Assembly: GCA_030068145.1 (NCBI GenBank)
Contig: JAPJBO010000121.1
Span: 1 to 64,000, forward strand
DNA length: 64,000 bases
Source of the DNA: Diplonema papillatum
Taxonomy: Eukaryota; Euglenozoa; Diplonemea; Diplonemida; Diplonemidae
Direction of reading: 5' to 3'
Notes under the pieces: generated by a model
Told to the model about the DNA's origin: nothing
What the model saw: the letters and a program-made list of their open reading frames with translations, nothing else
Databases searched by the model: none
Program-made: the position numbers and the translations under genes
Shown here: piece after piece, positions 1-13,260 of the stretch
Position numbering within the stretch: position 1 is the stretch's first letter
How the letters are laid out: each line of letters starts with the position of its first letter

Positions 1-2562
1 GGGAGTTTCCGGTCCCCTCACTTCTCTTCGTGCTGCCACGGCGGGCGTAAGTCGCTCCGGAGGCGCTCTGCAGGTTGCGGCTCTGCTTACAGTGAGTGGC
101 GACAAGAGGGAGACAATCGACACCAGGGTGGAGAGACGGAAGAAGTTCTGTCCGAGTCCGACGAGCTTACTGCCTTGCAGCTCTCATGTGCTGTAGTCCT
201 GCCACCTACCTCCGAGACGCGCGAAGAGGAGACGTGCTGCTGCAGAGGATACAATGCGAGGTGAAACTTGACGAACGTGTGTGATCATGGAGCGCAGCAG
301 AGCGCACGTGGTGCGCTGAGAGTACGCCGAAGCACGCCGCCCCTGGCGCACGTCCTCCGTTCGGTGGTAGGTATCTGTCGTCGCGTCCCCGCAGATACGG
401 AAGTACCACGGGGCAGCGTTTGCGTGCAAAAGATTCGAGCGCGGTGGCAGCACTCGGGACGAGGTGCTCCCTTCGCAAAGGCGGCATCCGGGTATGGGCC
501 GCCAGCAGTGCTCGCGCTAAGAAAAAAGCCGGTCATTTATGACTAAAAAAATCCATCGCTGAAAACTGATCGGTCATTTATGACCGGTCATTTTTGAGGC
601 AAAAAAGACCGGCTGACCAGTCATATTTGGGTCAAAAGTGACCAGCAGTGTTGTCGTGCCAGAGCAGCCGGGCAGGCCCTGCCTGCCTCCCACCTGGCTG
701 TGTTTTCTTCCTGGTGTCACAGTGGTGTACCCAATCACTGCACATGTGCCCTAATTACCGTCCGGAGCCGAAACCCAGCGACGACACTGAGCCGGCTAAC
801 ATGCTGCAGATCCAGCTGGCACAACGGCCAGTACTAACGTGTGATGAAGTGGACAACGACCAGCCGCACCTTTTTCCTGGGTCACTTTGATGCTTTGATT
901 CATAGAAAGGGCTGTGCCAGCTGGTGCTTGACCAATAAATCCAGTGAAAACCTGAACAAAAACTCAACATGGGGAGTGAACCGCCCTGACCAGGGGAAGG
1001 AAAACCGCCGAAAATACTGAAGCAGGCCACTTGGTTGGCATGGACCACGCCCAGTAGCCTCCACAAGTTGCGTGGACGGTGCGAGCCTTCAGCTCAGCCG
1101 AGCTCGATGAACTCAATGCCAACGTTCACGCACGACATACAGTTGGAGTGTCGACCTCGCACGAGGGCGCTGCACAGCGGCGGGTGAAATTGTCCAGAAA
1201 TGTCGCGATGTCCAGAAGGAAAGCCAGCAGCTATCATATAATGATAGCTAACGACTGGAGCAAATCTTTTTGTTCGGGGAAGGATCCTGCAGTCAGAAGC
1301 AACCCAGCCACCACAGATAGAGCACAAATGCCTCAGCGAGCCGAAGGATACCCGAATAGCTATCGACGGCATTTTGCACGAACCTTGGTCCAGTTAACCC
1401 AGATGGGTCATGCCTAGAACTCTTTCCTTACGCCATTCTGACGAAGCTGACTCAGCGACTGGGGAGGGGGCTCGCGACTCGGCCGTATCCAGGCTGCAGG
1501 TAAGCTCCATTGTGTACGTGGCTGCCTGCACTGAAACCCCTGGAAGACGAACACTAGTAAAAAAAGCCACACGCCTGAGATGCTTCGAAATAAAAAACTG
1601 CCCAGAGGCAGTTTTGAAAAATGACTGGGCCACCGGTCTTAAAGCGAGCACTGGCCGCCAGCGGAAAAAAATTTCAGAGTTTAACGTTCGCGTTTTTAGA
1701 GTTAAAGTTCGCTTGAAATTCCGGGGGTTTAGGGTCTCGTGACTGTTGACGAAAGAGTTCTCTTAGAGCAAGAAAGGGCTATAGGGTTACAGGTTGTATA
1801 TTTGGTGCACGCTTTCGTTATGGGTTATGGCTATGTCAGCTGGAGGTAGGCGTGGGCCCGTTATGAAAGCATCGTTGCTTGAAGTTTAAAGGCAAGTGCG
1901 GGTGCTTGGGACGGCGTGATATTGGGAGTAAGATAAACGTCGGGAGGAGGGATCGCATGCAGTGCTTGCAAAGCTTGTTGCCAGACTCGGCGAAAGCGGA
2001 GGTGGCGGGTGTTGTAGTTGTGTTAGTAAGATCAGCGAGCTGGATGTTTGTTGTTTCAAGAGAGAAAGTCAGATTGGTGCACGCCCAAACACTACCACAT
2101 TTAAGTGGCAAACACCAGTTCTACCGCTTTTAAGTGCAACCCCAGTTGCTACCCACTTTAAGAACAAAACAACAAGAAGACTAGCGGTATCCAACAGGCC
2201 CGAGTGCAACTGGGGGGGCGAGCTACTTGACCCTCAGTACCAAAAACGCAGGTCTTCTGCAGGAGTGGGCGGAGCGACTATCTCGTACATGTTCCAAGCG
2301 GCAATAGCCGAACAGGAACGCGAAGAAATGCAGAATGGGGAATGAAAGCTTGTCACTTCCCTGCAGACAAGAAGGTAATAGAAGAGAAGGACGAGGATCA
2401 AAAGAGAGAGAAAGAACGACAAAAAGAGAAAAGAAAGAAGAGTGAAAGAATGGAGATGAAGGAAGAAAAGATAGAAACAAAAGGAGAACAAAGTTTGTGA
2501 AAGAATGAACAGAAAAGAGCGACACAGTGTCCCTTTTTTAAACGAGATACTAACGGAAGGTG

Positions 2563-2640
2563 AACGGGGGGGGGGAAACATATTTTAATGGTTAGGCAGC
2601 GGGAACACTGCCTCTCATGCATGTTTGATGCTAGCATCAA
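2563..2640 (+). repeat. Dispersed G-run/TTTAATG motif, copy 1
   Basis: A run of G is followed by TTTTAATGGTTAGGCAG, a small hairpin (GGCAG...CTGCC), the palindromic CTCATGCATG and then GATGCTAGCATC. The same order of blocks recurs at 6623-6691 and 18226-18292, with shorter matches at 6080-6118, 9281-9306 and 18464-18512. Function is unknown. It could be the end of a short interspersed element or a shared promoter-like block. Confidence 0.5.
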
Positions 2641-2786
2641 CGACTCTTCATGAAAAGGAAACAGAGTACAAGAGTCCGTAACTTCGGAATGAACCCGTGG
2701 GGGGTCACTGTAATTTGGGTATGATTTAGGGAAATGAGAAGGGTAAAATAGTGTGGGATCTCCGACAGGGGGGGAAATATTAGTTA

Positions 2787-2945
2787 GTAGGGGGGGTTGC
2801 AAGAACGTGTTTGGAATGGATATGTACTCAACACCGCACTGGTCACGTCTGCGCCGTGTTCCGGTCCTGTAAGCCACGGACACTGCCAAGGCGGACCATC
2901 ATCAGCGCGGAACCTGAGTGTCTGCAGACAGGACCACGTGCTACT
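2787..2945 (+). repeat. Diverged dispersed repeat, copy 1 (partner at 17024-17155)
   Basis: This stretch and 17024-17155 share a colinear series of blocks: a G-rich start, GAGAACACG/AAGAACGTG, GGAAT, ATGTACTCAAC/ATGTGCTCAAC, TAAGCCACGGA, and GAGTGTCTGCAG. The divergence is substantial, so this is an old interspersed repeat. No coding frame is preserved between the copies. Confidence 0.45.
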
Positions 2946-3668
2946 AGAGTCCGGCACGGGGAGGAGGCCCCTACAACCTTAGTTCGTAGGGGGTGGGGGT
3001 GGGTGCTTCATTTAGCCGCGGTACGTTGCGTGCATCTGGTCGTCCTTCTGGGGGTTCGTTCTCACGATTCACGTACTGGTGAACACGGCAGCCTCGGTCG
3101 CTGGTGCCACGTTCATTAGCGTGTGCAAAGCGCACCCGCCCCTCGGCCGTGCACCTTGCACGGTGAGGTCCAGCCTCAGAAATGGATTTACACGCGTTTT
3201 GGTTGCAGCACACCCGCGTGTCGGGTGTGACTCGGGCACACCCTCTTTAACTCCAGCTTCTGAGGCTGGACCTCACCGTGTGAGAGACAGAAACCCCCAG
3301 GCATGTTTTTTGCTACTTACACCCAGTGCGCGCGCGATCAGCCGACTTGCCGGCTGGTTAAATTTCGAGTCCTTTTGTTACCAGCAGACTCGCACAAAAT
3401 CAGCCGATTTTCGACGGTGTAAGCTTTGCTATGCCGCCCATGGAGCGGAATCAGCTCGACGCACCGGCAAGATGCTGTCGTAAACCCCTTCTGATCGGCA
3501 GACCTTCCAAAAATCAGCCGGCTGATTCTCAGCCGGTCAGTTTTTCAAGAATATTTTTTTACGGCTGAAATCAGCCGCTTTTTTTCCACAGCGCGAACAC
3601 TGCTTACACCAGTGTTCTCGCAAAGGCCGATGGCCCCGCCTTTTTTTTTAAATGGCTCCTGGGCATAT

Positions 3669-4241
3669 CATGCTGGGTCAAAAGTTTGTGTCTTTTTTTG
3701 ACCTCACCTGCGGGGGAAAAAACACCCACATTTTGGCGCAGTACGTGATAAAACCATTTTTTTGGTGAAAAAAAGTGTGTTCATGGGATGCAATTTTTTT
3801 TCGGGTTTCTTGGCTGGGGCTCCAGCCAGAAAGGGAAACTAGAGTTTTCGTTGACCGCACTACCCTGAGCCCAAATCCTGGACGTGGTTTCAGGTGGCAA
3901 ATTTGGCAAATGATCATGATCAGAAGGTCCCACTTGGGCGTTTCAGTTTCCTCACACATTGCACGTGGCTAATTTTTTTTCCCCCCCAAATTTTTTTCTT
4001 GGGGGCCGTCGGCCCCGCGGCAGGATTGCCGACTGGCCCCTGGCAAAATGTGCTTCGTACTTTCTCCTACTCTCGCGGTGTACGGTTTTTGCTCAATTTC
4101 ATCAAAAAGCACCCCAGTATTTGTTCCAGAATTTTTGTTTAAAAAAAACTCGTTTTGTTTTCCGGAAAAAAATGGGTGGCCATTTTTTTTTGGGTCTAAC
4201 CCCCTGTTTACCAAAATGACACAAGGTTTTGACCCTGCATG
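3669..4241. mobile_element. Old copy of the CATG-ended MITE family
   Basis: The left end reads CATGCTGGGTCAAAAGTTTG and the right end is the inverse of CATGCAGGGTCAAAACCTTG. Both lie next to ATAT (3665-3668 and 4242-4245), which fits the 4-bp NTAN duplication seen at the younger copies near 50-64 kb. At about 573 bp it is longer than those (about 210 bp), and its left end has several substitutions, so it is an older or composite member. The G/C-rich core GCCGTCGGCCCCGCGG matches the core of the younger copies. No coding capacity is seen. Confidence 0.75.
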
Positions 4242-4851
4242 ATATGTTTTTCGTGCGCTAGCCCGTGGCTGGGTTTTTTCTCCAGTATGTGATCCACGGG
4301 AAGAGCTGCACCGTTCGGATTGAACGCACCAAGACTGGCACAAAATGCTGACCATCGTGCGCCTGGTAATGAATGTCTTTGCAATTAGCCCACTGCGCTA
4401 AGCACCAGCCGGCTCTTTTGTTTGCCCAGAAAAAAGGCCGGCTAGCCAGTCTTTTTTTGGGCGAAAAAGGGCCGGCCTTTTTTTGCCGGGTGTTTTTTTG
4501 GAAAATGTTTTTTGGTGTCTTAAAAGGCCGGCTTTTGCTAGCGTTATTTGTGGATTCGAAGGTCGGTATTTTAAAGTCTCCGGTTGACCGTAGAGGCTTG
4601 AGTATGGAGGGGGGTTGAGAAAAGTAAGAGGGTGCAGCTCGTTTCGGGTGTTGTGTCACTCCGTTGTGAAACCTTGTGAAGTCCCCTAACGCGTTTAGAG
4701 GGTGCTTGGGGTTGGGTAGGAGTTTTCCTTAGCGGGAGCACTGACTTACACGGCATCGTGTACATTGTGCTTGCTCTTCAGCGTGTGGCTGAAGGAGCCG
4801 CTTACCTTGTTCTGTCTGAATGGTCTGTTGAAGTGGGGTGTCAAATGGTAG

Positions 4852-5076
4852 TACCTACCCCCCCCCCGTGTTAGTGTCGCCTCCGTTTAGCCCTTGTCAG
4901 TCGCCTTTTCGCCTGAAAACGCGAGGCAAAACTAACACGGGAAGACGGTTCTCAATAGGGTTCCCTGTATTTGCATGGAGAATGTATCATGCTCACCAAC
5001 GGCTTCCCGTGTTAGTGTCGCCTTTTAGGAAAAGGTGCCTTTAGGTAGGCGACACTAACACGGGGAGGGGTAGGTA
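4852..5076. mobile_element. MITE with TACCTACCCC ends
   Basis: Terminal inverted repeats start TACCTACCCC and run on through a block of C into CGTGTTAGTGTCGCC, with the inverse at 5045-5076. TAG may be duplicated at the two flanks. The motif GTGTTAGTGTCGCC also occurs inside in both orientations (around 4920-4940 and 5006-5020). The element is 225 bp with no coding capacity, so it is a non-autonomous DNA element. Its autonomous partner is not in the window. Confidence 0.7.
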
Positions 5077-7111
<2,035 letters not shown>

Positions 7112-7247
7112 CTGAATTAGTAGCGAGAGGTTGGTTCCTTGATAGGTTCTTTTAGTTTCGTTCTTCTTTTTGCTCTGCCAGCAGGGCTTTCCCTCGGCTG
7201 CATACATCCGCCTTAATGTGTGGCGGCACCGACACGCCTGTGGAGGA

Positions 7248-7446
7248 ACACAGCCCTGTGCGCCCCACAGCCCTGCCCAGCGCCCCACAGCCCTGTGCGC
7301 CCCACAGCCCTGCCCAGCGCCCCACAGCCCTGCCCAGCGCCCCACAGCCCCGCCCAGCGCCCACAGCCCTGTGCGCCCCACAGCCCTGCCCAGCGCCCCA
7401 CAGCCCTGTGCGCCCCACAGCCCTGCCCAGCGCCCCACAGCCCTGC
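7248..7446 (+). repeat. GC-rich minisatellite (CCCCACAGCCCTG units)
   Basis: About eleven tandem units alternate between CCCCACAGCCCTGCCCAGCG (20 bp) and the shorter CCCCACAGCCCTGTGCG. All six frames are open because no stop arises in the unit, which explains several overlapping open frames here. The repeat lies about 140 bp past the GT tract, and no gene spans the two. Confidence 0.93.
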
Positions 7447-7449
7447 CGG

Positions 7450-8250
7450 GGTGATTCTCTCCTTCTTGGCATTTCGCCCCGTACGGCAGTTGTTTGGGTT
7501 CAGAATTGATAGGCCGTTCCTTATTTTCTTGGTTGGCGACTGTTTCGGGGGAAGATAGCTTCATCTGCTGCGCAAGACTTCCGTGCTACCGTAGAGTGAC
7601 TATTCCGATGCAGGGGAGAACCCTGGAGGCCCTCAGGTATTGACACCGCCGAGCGAATACTTTGGCGAGATGAGACTCTTTTTTTGCCTCTTTCTTCTTC
7701 TTTTTTTGCGTTGCTGCTGGAAGTACTCGGGAGAACTGACTTTCGGATCAGCCGTGACGCAGCCCTCGTTGCTGAGGGTAGAGTAAAAACAGGTAGTGCC
7801 GCTTCATTGTGTAAGTGGTGGGAAGAGAGGCGCGTTTTCCGCTTCCGGCAAGAGTGCGTGCTTCTTTCTTCGTCTCGTTTCTATCTGCTTTCTCAGCTAT
7901 ATACACGTGTCTAACCTGGTGCAGTTACTTCTTTTCAGGGTCAGTTCATTTGTAATAGACAGGGTTCGCTGCAGGGGACTAGGGTGGATCCGATTTTTTG
8001 ACTTTTACACGGTTTCGCGGTTTAGAAGATTTTTTCACTTCTGGAACTTCTTAGGCGTTGTGTAGTTGTCCCAGCAACACCTCACGCGCCTATCAAGGAG
8101 GCTGAAGCCCGGGTTCTCACGAGCTTACACTGAGAAGACTTACTCCTTCAGCCGTACCCGGGTCTCTGAACAGAATTTACCATCCCCTCTTTTGTGGGTC
8201 TGGGAGTGTCGAGTGAGAAGTGGAGACCGGGCAACAGCAGTGGTGTGCCA
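7450..8250. other. No gene seen
   Basis: The sequence is of mixed composition with short overlapping open frames on the plus strand only. No domain, repeat boundary or splice-consistent pair of frames was found. Confidence 0.5.
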
Positions 8251-8257
8251 CATAACT

Positions 8258-8616
8258 AGAGAGAGAGAGAGAGAGAGAGAGAGGGATCAAGAACTTCGTG
8301 AACGAAGTGAGTGAAGTTCTGGACGAACTTATACCGAAGGGCGGACTTGGCGTGCGGGGGGGTGAACCTGTTGGTCAAGTACGAAAAACACAAAGACCGC
8401 AGGAGCACACAGCAACTCCCCTGTTCGGGCGGTTTCATTTTGCAGACTCATGTTCTTTATGCGGCATGGTATCGAGATTTGTATCTTTCGTGGCACAAGT
8501 AGTGCAGTTTAGTGGTCTAGCTTGGTTTGCCGTTTATCTTTCTTGTTAGCAAGCACACGAGTGCGAGGTTTGAGGGCAGCAACGCGGCCGGTCCGAAATA
8601 AGCCCGAGGTAAGAAG

Positions 8617-8693
<77 letters not shown>

Positions 8694-8884
8694 GAGAGAG
8701 AGAAGAGAGAGAGAGAGAGAGAAGAGAGAGAGGAAGAGAGAAGAGAGAGAGAGAGAGAGAGACGAGAGAGAGAGACGGAGAGAGAGAGGATGAAGAAGAG
8801 AGATGAAGAGAGAGCGGAGAGAGAGAGAAGAGAAGAGAGAGTGAGAGAGAGAGAGAGACGAGAATCCGAGCTGGCGAGAGTGAT

Positions 8885-8932
<48 letters not shown>
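8258..8932 (+). repeat. GA microsatellites (8258-8283 and about 8620-8932)
   Basis: There is a 26-bp GA run, then a unique spacer (8284-8619), then over 300 bp of imperfect GAGAGA sequence with GAA, GACG and GGAGAG interruptions. The Arg-Glu and Ser-Leu open frames over it are repeat artefacts. Confidence 0.95.
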
Positions 8933-8935
<3 letters not shown>

Positions 8936-8999
8936 GTTAGAGAGCAGGGACCATCTCTCCGAGGAGTATCCCGTCGCCCCACTACTATCCATAACTATG

Positions 9000-11900
9000 C
9001 AGGTCCTTCAGCCCAACCGCCCAAAGAGCAAAATCCCAGATTCCGTCATTTTTGCTTTATTTTCCCCCACGCCGCAAAACCGTGATTTCGCCGTTTGGAA
9101 GCCGTGAAAAAAGACCACCCTATTCCCTTGGTTCGCTGCTCGGACGAGAACAACAAGAGACTGGCTTGTTTTTTTTGTGCTTCGCATAGCGGACGGCACT
9201 GTGTTCTTCTCATTCTCCTTCATGCGAGTCCGGGTGACCGTTGCCAAATGGGTTCTCAAGCGGTTTTTAGGGAGGAGAAGAAATCTTAGCTTAATGTTCA
9301 GACAGGGAGGGGGGGGCGGGCGGTGTGTACACTTTTTCAATACTGTTTATTGGTGGCCCAAGTTGGGGATCATTTGTGACTACCTGGCACCAAGTTCACG
9401 TCCGGGTAGGGGATGATATTGCCTTGGGCCCCCGTGCCTCGTTTTGCTTTCGTGCTCGTTTCTTCTGCTTTGCACGAACGTCGCGACTTTGCGGCCGTTG
9501 ATACGGTACTCCCGGGGGGTCAAGAAAGTTCTAGGAGGTTCGAAGTGAAACGCTGGGCACGTCTTGCGTTCGAATAGCTCTTCAACGCTCGGTGGTAGGT
9601 GGGCACCACGCCATGCCAAAAAGGTAGACGTGTCACTAGCCGAACCCGGAAAGTCGTTTTCGTTGAACGAATTGCCATGGACGTTTGTTTCTTGGCACAG
9701 GGCGCAAGGAAACAGCGTGGATGGCCTGCGACGCGTTCCTATTTCCTCTGGCATTGCATGTTCGGTAAAATAGAAATGATGATGCTAGGAGGAGGTGGGG
9801 CTGCAACCCACCCTCCTGAGAACCCTGTCGATCCAACCCCAGCGGGGGCATTGCGCATAACGCCGTTTTCCAGTGAAAGCGCGACGATCCAACGCATGGT
9901 GATTACAACACGTGGGAATTGCAGTGGGTCCACAGCTGTGAGGAGGAGTCGCCCACGCTGCAAGAGGAAACGGGGAGTGCAGTCTCCGCGGCGAAAGCGT
10001 CGGCCGCGACGCGAGTTCCCCTGCACCCGCAAATCCGGCAGTGCAGCAGCAAACCCGAACACCCCATCGCAAGACGTGTGCCTACGCGCGGTTCCTGCGT
10101 TCTTGCTCCCTGTGGTCACGCCAAGAAACACGCGGGCGGCAGCCCTTGTTGCTTGCGTCGTGGTTTGGTTGAGTCGGTTGCGCTATCAGCATCGGGTGTC
10201 CATGGGGAGACCAAATAAGATGTCAGCATCGACTGGTAGTCACTGTCTTCGTTCGGTTAGGCGGCCACCCGCAAGTGTGGACGGGATCTGTGGAGTGGAT
10301 ACAAAGGCTTCGAAATCGTACGGCGTCGGGGGCGCCAGGCTGTATACTTGCCGCTTGCATGGGGGAAAAGAAGGAATGCTGCTCCAAGCACGTCACCGTC
10401 TTGGGTGCCAGCTCAGCAGGAAGAATGAAGAGATGTCGGGGCGGGGAGAAGAATGGACGTGGAGCTGGCCGACGACGACGGGTACACACTTAAGGCACCG
10501 TCAACAAAAAAAATGTGTTGGACCGAACGGAAATGGTCCAACTTTCGTCCGGTCCCACATATTTCTGCTTACGGTATTTCTCTCGTTGCACGTGCCTGTT
10601 GCGCCCAGGGGGGAGCGCTGGAACCCCCGACGCTGGGTGAGTGTTGTGGTGCCTTTTCTGCGCTGCTTGTTGGTCGTCCAGAGCGATGGACGCGGGCAGC
10701 GGTGGCCCTGCGCTTGCCTGACTCGCGCGCGTGGGGTGGCTGGCAGGGGGTTGTCCGGGTCGCAAATGGCGAACACCCCGCGCCTCTTGCACAATGCAAT
10801 GCGCAGTTCAAAAAAAATACTCGGCGTAGCTGCTTTGACTCCGAATGGAAGGGAGGGGAACATACAATACAAACCGCAACCTGATTTGTTCCTCGCGCAC
10901 ACCGTTGCTTTTTCACTCAGGTCTTTTTTTCTTGTTGTGTTTGTGTGTCTTGTCGTGGAGGGGTAGACCCGCATAATCTACCCGCGTCCGTTCATTACGT
11001 GTTCGGCAGTTGCAACACTTGGGATCCCTTCGGTTCTTTGTCTGGCAGCTCTGTCAAGCATTTCCTTCCAAGCTGGCGCCTTCTGTAAAAAAAGAAAACG
11101 GGAAATAGCGAAATGGTGGTTTCAATTTTTCTTTCCTCGGCAGCAATTGATTGATAGATTACTGTGCTGCGGGGTTCTTTGACGGCGAACTTCAAGAATT
11201 ATTTCGTTCTCTTAGTAGTCACAGCGGTCTCTACGTAGGTTGGTTCGGTCGCCGACGCGCTCACAAGCCAAGAACCCGCTGCAGTTGAGCCTGCCGTTGC
11301 AACCTGCACTGGAACACCAGCTTCAAAACCTCCACGCGCGCATTGAGCCGCCTTGTCTTAAATGCAGAATGCGGGCTTCGGTCTTGCCATAGAGTCAACT
11401 ATGCACGCAAACCAAGCTTCCCTAGACAGGTTACTGTGTGGTTGCAGTTTGCGGCTACGGCTTAACTGGAGTGACTTGCAAGATTTCGTCTACGTGCCGA
11501 AAAGTACCTTTCAACGGTGGACTCTCTTCTTGTTCCTGCATACACTCCCGCACTACCGCCGCGAGAAGCTATGAGGTGATGGTGAAATGGCTCACGTGCA
11601 AACTGGGAATCGAATGAGAAGATGGCGCGTTCGTTCTGGAGTGTCTGTGCGGGTGCGGGTGTGCGTTTGGTACCTGCATTTCGAGTTGCCTTCTTCGCGG
11701 GTAAACGTACACGTGCTCACTAGGAAGGTGACGCGACTTAGCAATGCTGGAGACTGCTGCCCCGCGTGTGTGCGTGCTTGTCCAGCAAAGTTCTCTTCCT
11801 TCCAACCGAACAGACCGGACGATGGGGCGGGGGGTCTTCAATTGTGCTTCGCTTTTTCTCTCATGCTTCTCAAGATAGCACTTTCCAGTCTTTTTTCCGA

Positions 11901-13260
11901 AAAACTCGCAAGTGATCCGATCCGCTGATGGTGATCCCGAATGGAAATGCTCGTGTGGTGAATGCTCGTTCAAAACACTCCAAACACAAGACACGAAGCA
12001 ACAGCAATGTTTTTGTCCCTTCGGCACATTACGTTTGTACAAAACAACCTCACTGCGTATGCGAACTTTTTGGGTGCACGAAACAACCTCGCCGCATAGG
12101 CCAACTGTGTGGAAGGGGAATCATCGACGGGCAGCACCTTCGAGCATCCCCTACAAATTCAGCGATTAATCATTGTGCAAAATTAGAACAGAGCAAGCGG
12201 AAGAAACAGGAAAGCGCTGAGGGAAACCCATTGGAGGTGCTGGTGGGACTGAAGAGCCTTTTCGCGGACAGTGCGACGATGTTGCGCTGGTAGAGCCTGT
12301 GTGAGGTGGGGACGGGGGATGGCTCTTTCACTTCGAACGTCTCTGGCCAGGGGTTTGGAGGGGTCCGGGTGGGGACTGACCGGCCTCATTCGTCGGTTAG
12401 TCTCCTCCATCTCGCTCCCCGTAGAACCCCCCCGCATCGAAACTAAGTCGGCAATGAAGCAGGTATTTACATGCGTGTGGCTGCCCAGTAGGTCGTGCAA
12501 CGGGAACGTGTTGACTTCGGGCGTAACATGGTTGTGGGATACGGAAACGGTGTTGCAAAACTGATGTGCAGGGGAAAAGAAAAGAAGAAGAAAAAAGCAA
12601 AAAAAAAAAGAAGAAAAAAGACAAGAGATGTTGGGGGGGGGGGGGGGGAGGGGGGGGGAGGCAACAAAAAAGGGTCTGACCAGAAAATAGTGATGTGTTG
12701 TGTTGACTCGGTTGAGAGCAAGAATACACATTCGGCATGCTCAGGCTCCTCAGCACTCAGATCGAGCCCCGTGGCAGGCTGATTGATGGCATGAAAGAGA
12801 TGACCCGCTTTCGGGTGACACACTTTCCCGGAAGTTTCGAAGTAGTGCTGTCGTTGAGACTTGTGGGTGCTGCCGGAGGAGGCGAGGCAGGAATAGTTGA
12901 GTCCGGTCTCTGGCCGTTGAAGACGTGCGAACAGTGTTCAGCGTTTATTTGCAGTTTTTCTTACAACGGGGTTGTCGGTCCATGGACGCATTCAACGTTC
13001 GTCGTCTTGAGCAGTAGGCCTCGTCAACTATTCCCTGCAGCGGTTGCCTACTGTCAAAAAGAAATTAATCATCCGAGATTTGACCTTTGGTTGCCTTGGT
13101 ACAGTGGAGTTGTCAGTACAAGAAAGGAACGACAGATGTCTTGCCTGCCGAACCGAGTGCAGCAATGTGGTGGGAGCGTCATTGAACTATTCCTGCAGCG
13201 TGGGCGCTTACACCTGCGTGCAGTACACACAGGTGCACCGTCTCGGGTAGTGCGCCGTTA
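9000..13260. other. No confidently coding sequence; long overlapping open frames
   Basis: The longest open frame is 9599-10966 (plus, about 455 codons), but the opposite strand is also open over much of 9739-10131 and 10490-10974. The translation is rich in Arg, Gly and Ser with no domain I recognise, so chance openness in a GC-rich region is as likely as a gene. A purine tract with G runs at 12557-12660 explains the Pro- and Phe-rich minus frames there. The plus frame 12737-13261 (174 codons) is likewise unsupported. Confidence 0.4.

Larger units (their letters stand above)
1..3668. other. Gene-poor sequence, no supported gene
   Basis: I see no open frame with a recognisable domain, and the short open frames overlap on both strands in the way chance frames do. 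The stretch holds palindromic runs built on GGTCATTTATGACC around 530-640, purine-rich sequence at 2340-2520, and inverted CAGCCGGCTGA-type motifs around 3510-3590. A copy of a dispersed motif (2563-2640) and one half of a diverged repeat pair (2787-2945) are listed separately. A single TTTAGGG-like run near 1727 is not a telomere. Confidence 0.6.

Noticed and set aside
1720-1735. TTTAGGG as a telomere
   Set aside because: A single unit inside the window, without tandem repetition.
8522-9107. Arg/Glu-rich and Ser/Leu-rich frames
   Set aside because: They are translations of the GA microsatellite.
9599-10966. 455-codon plus frame as a gene
   Set aside because: The opposite strand is open over much of the same stretch, no domain or splice pattern is visible, and the composition is what a GC-rich chance frame gives.
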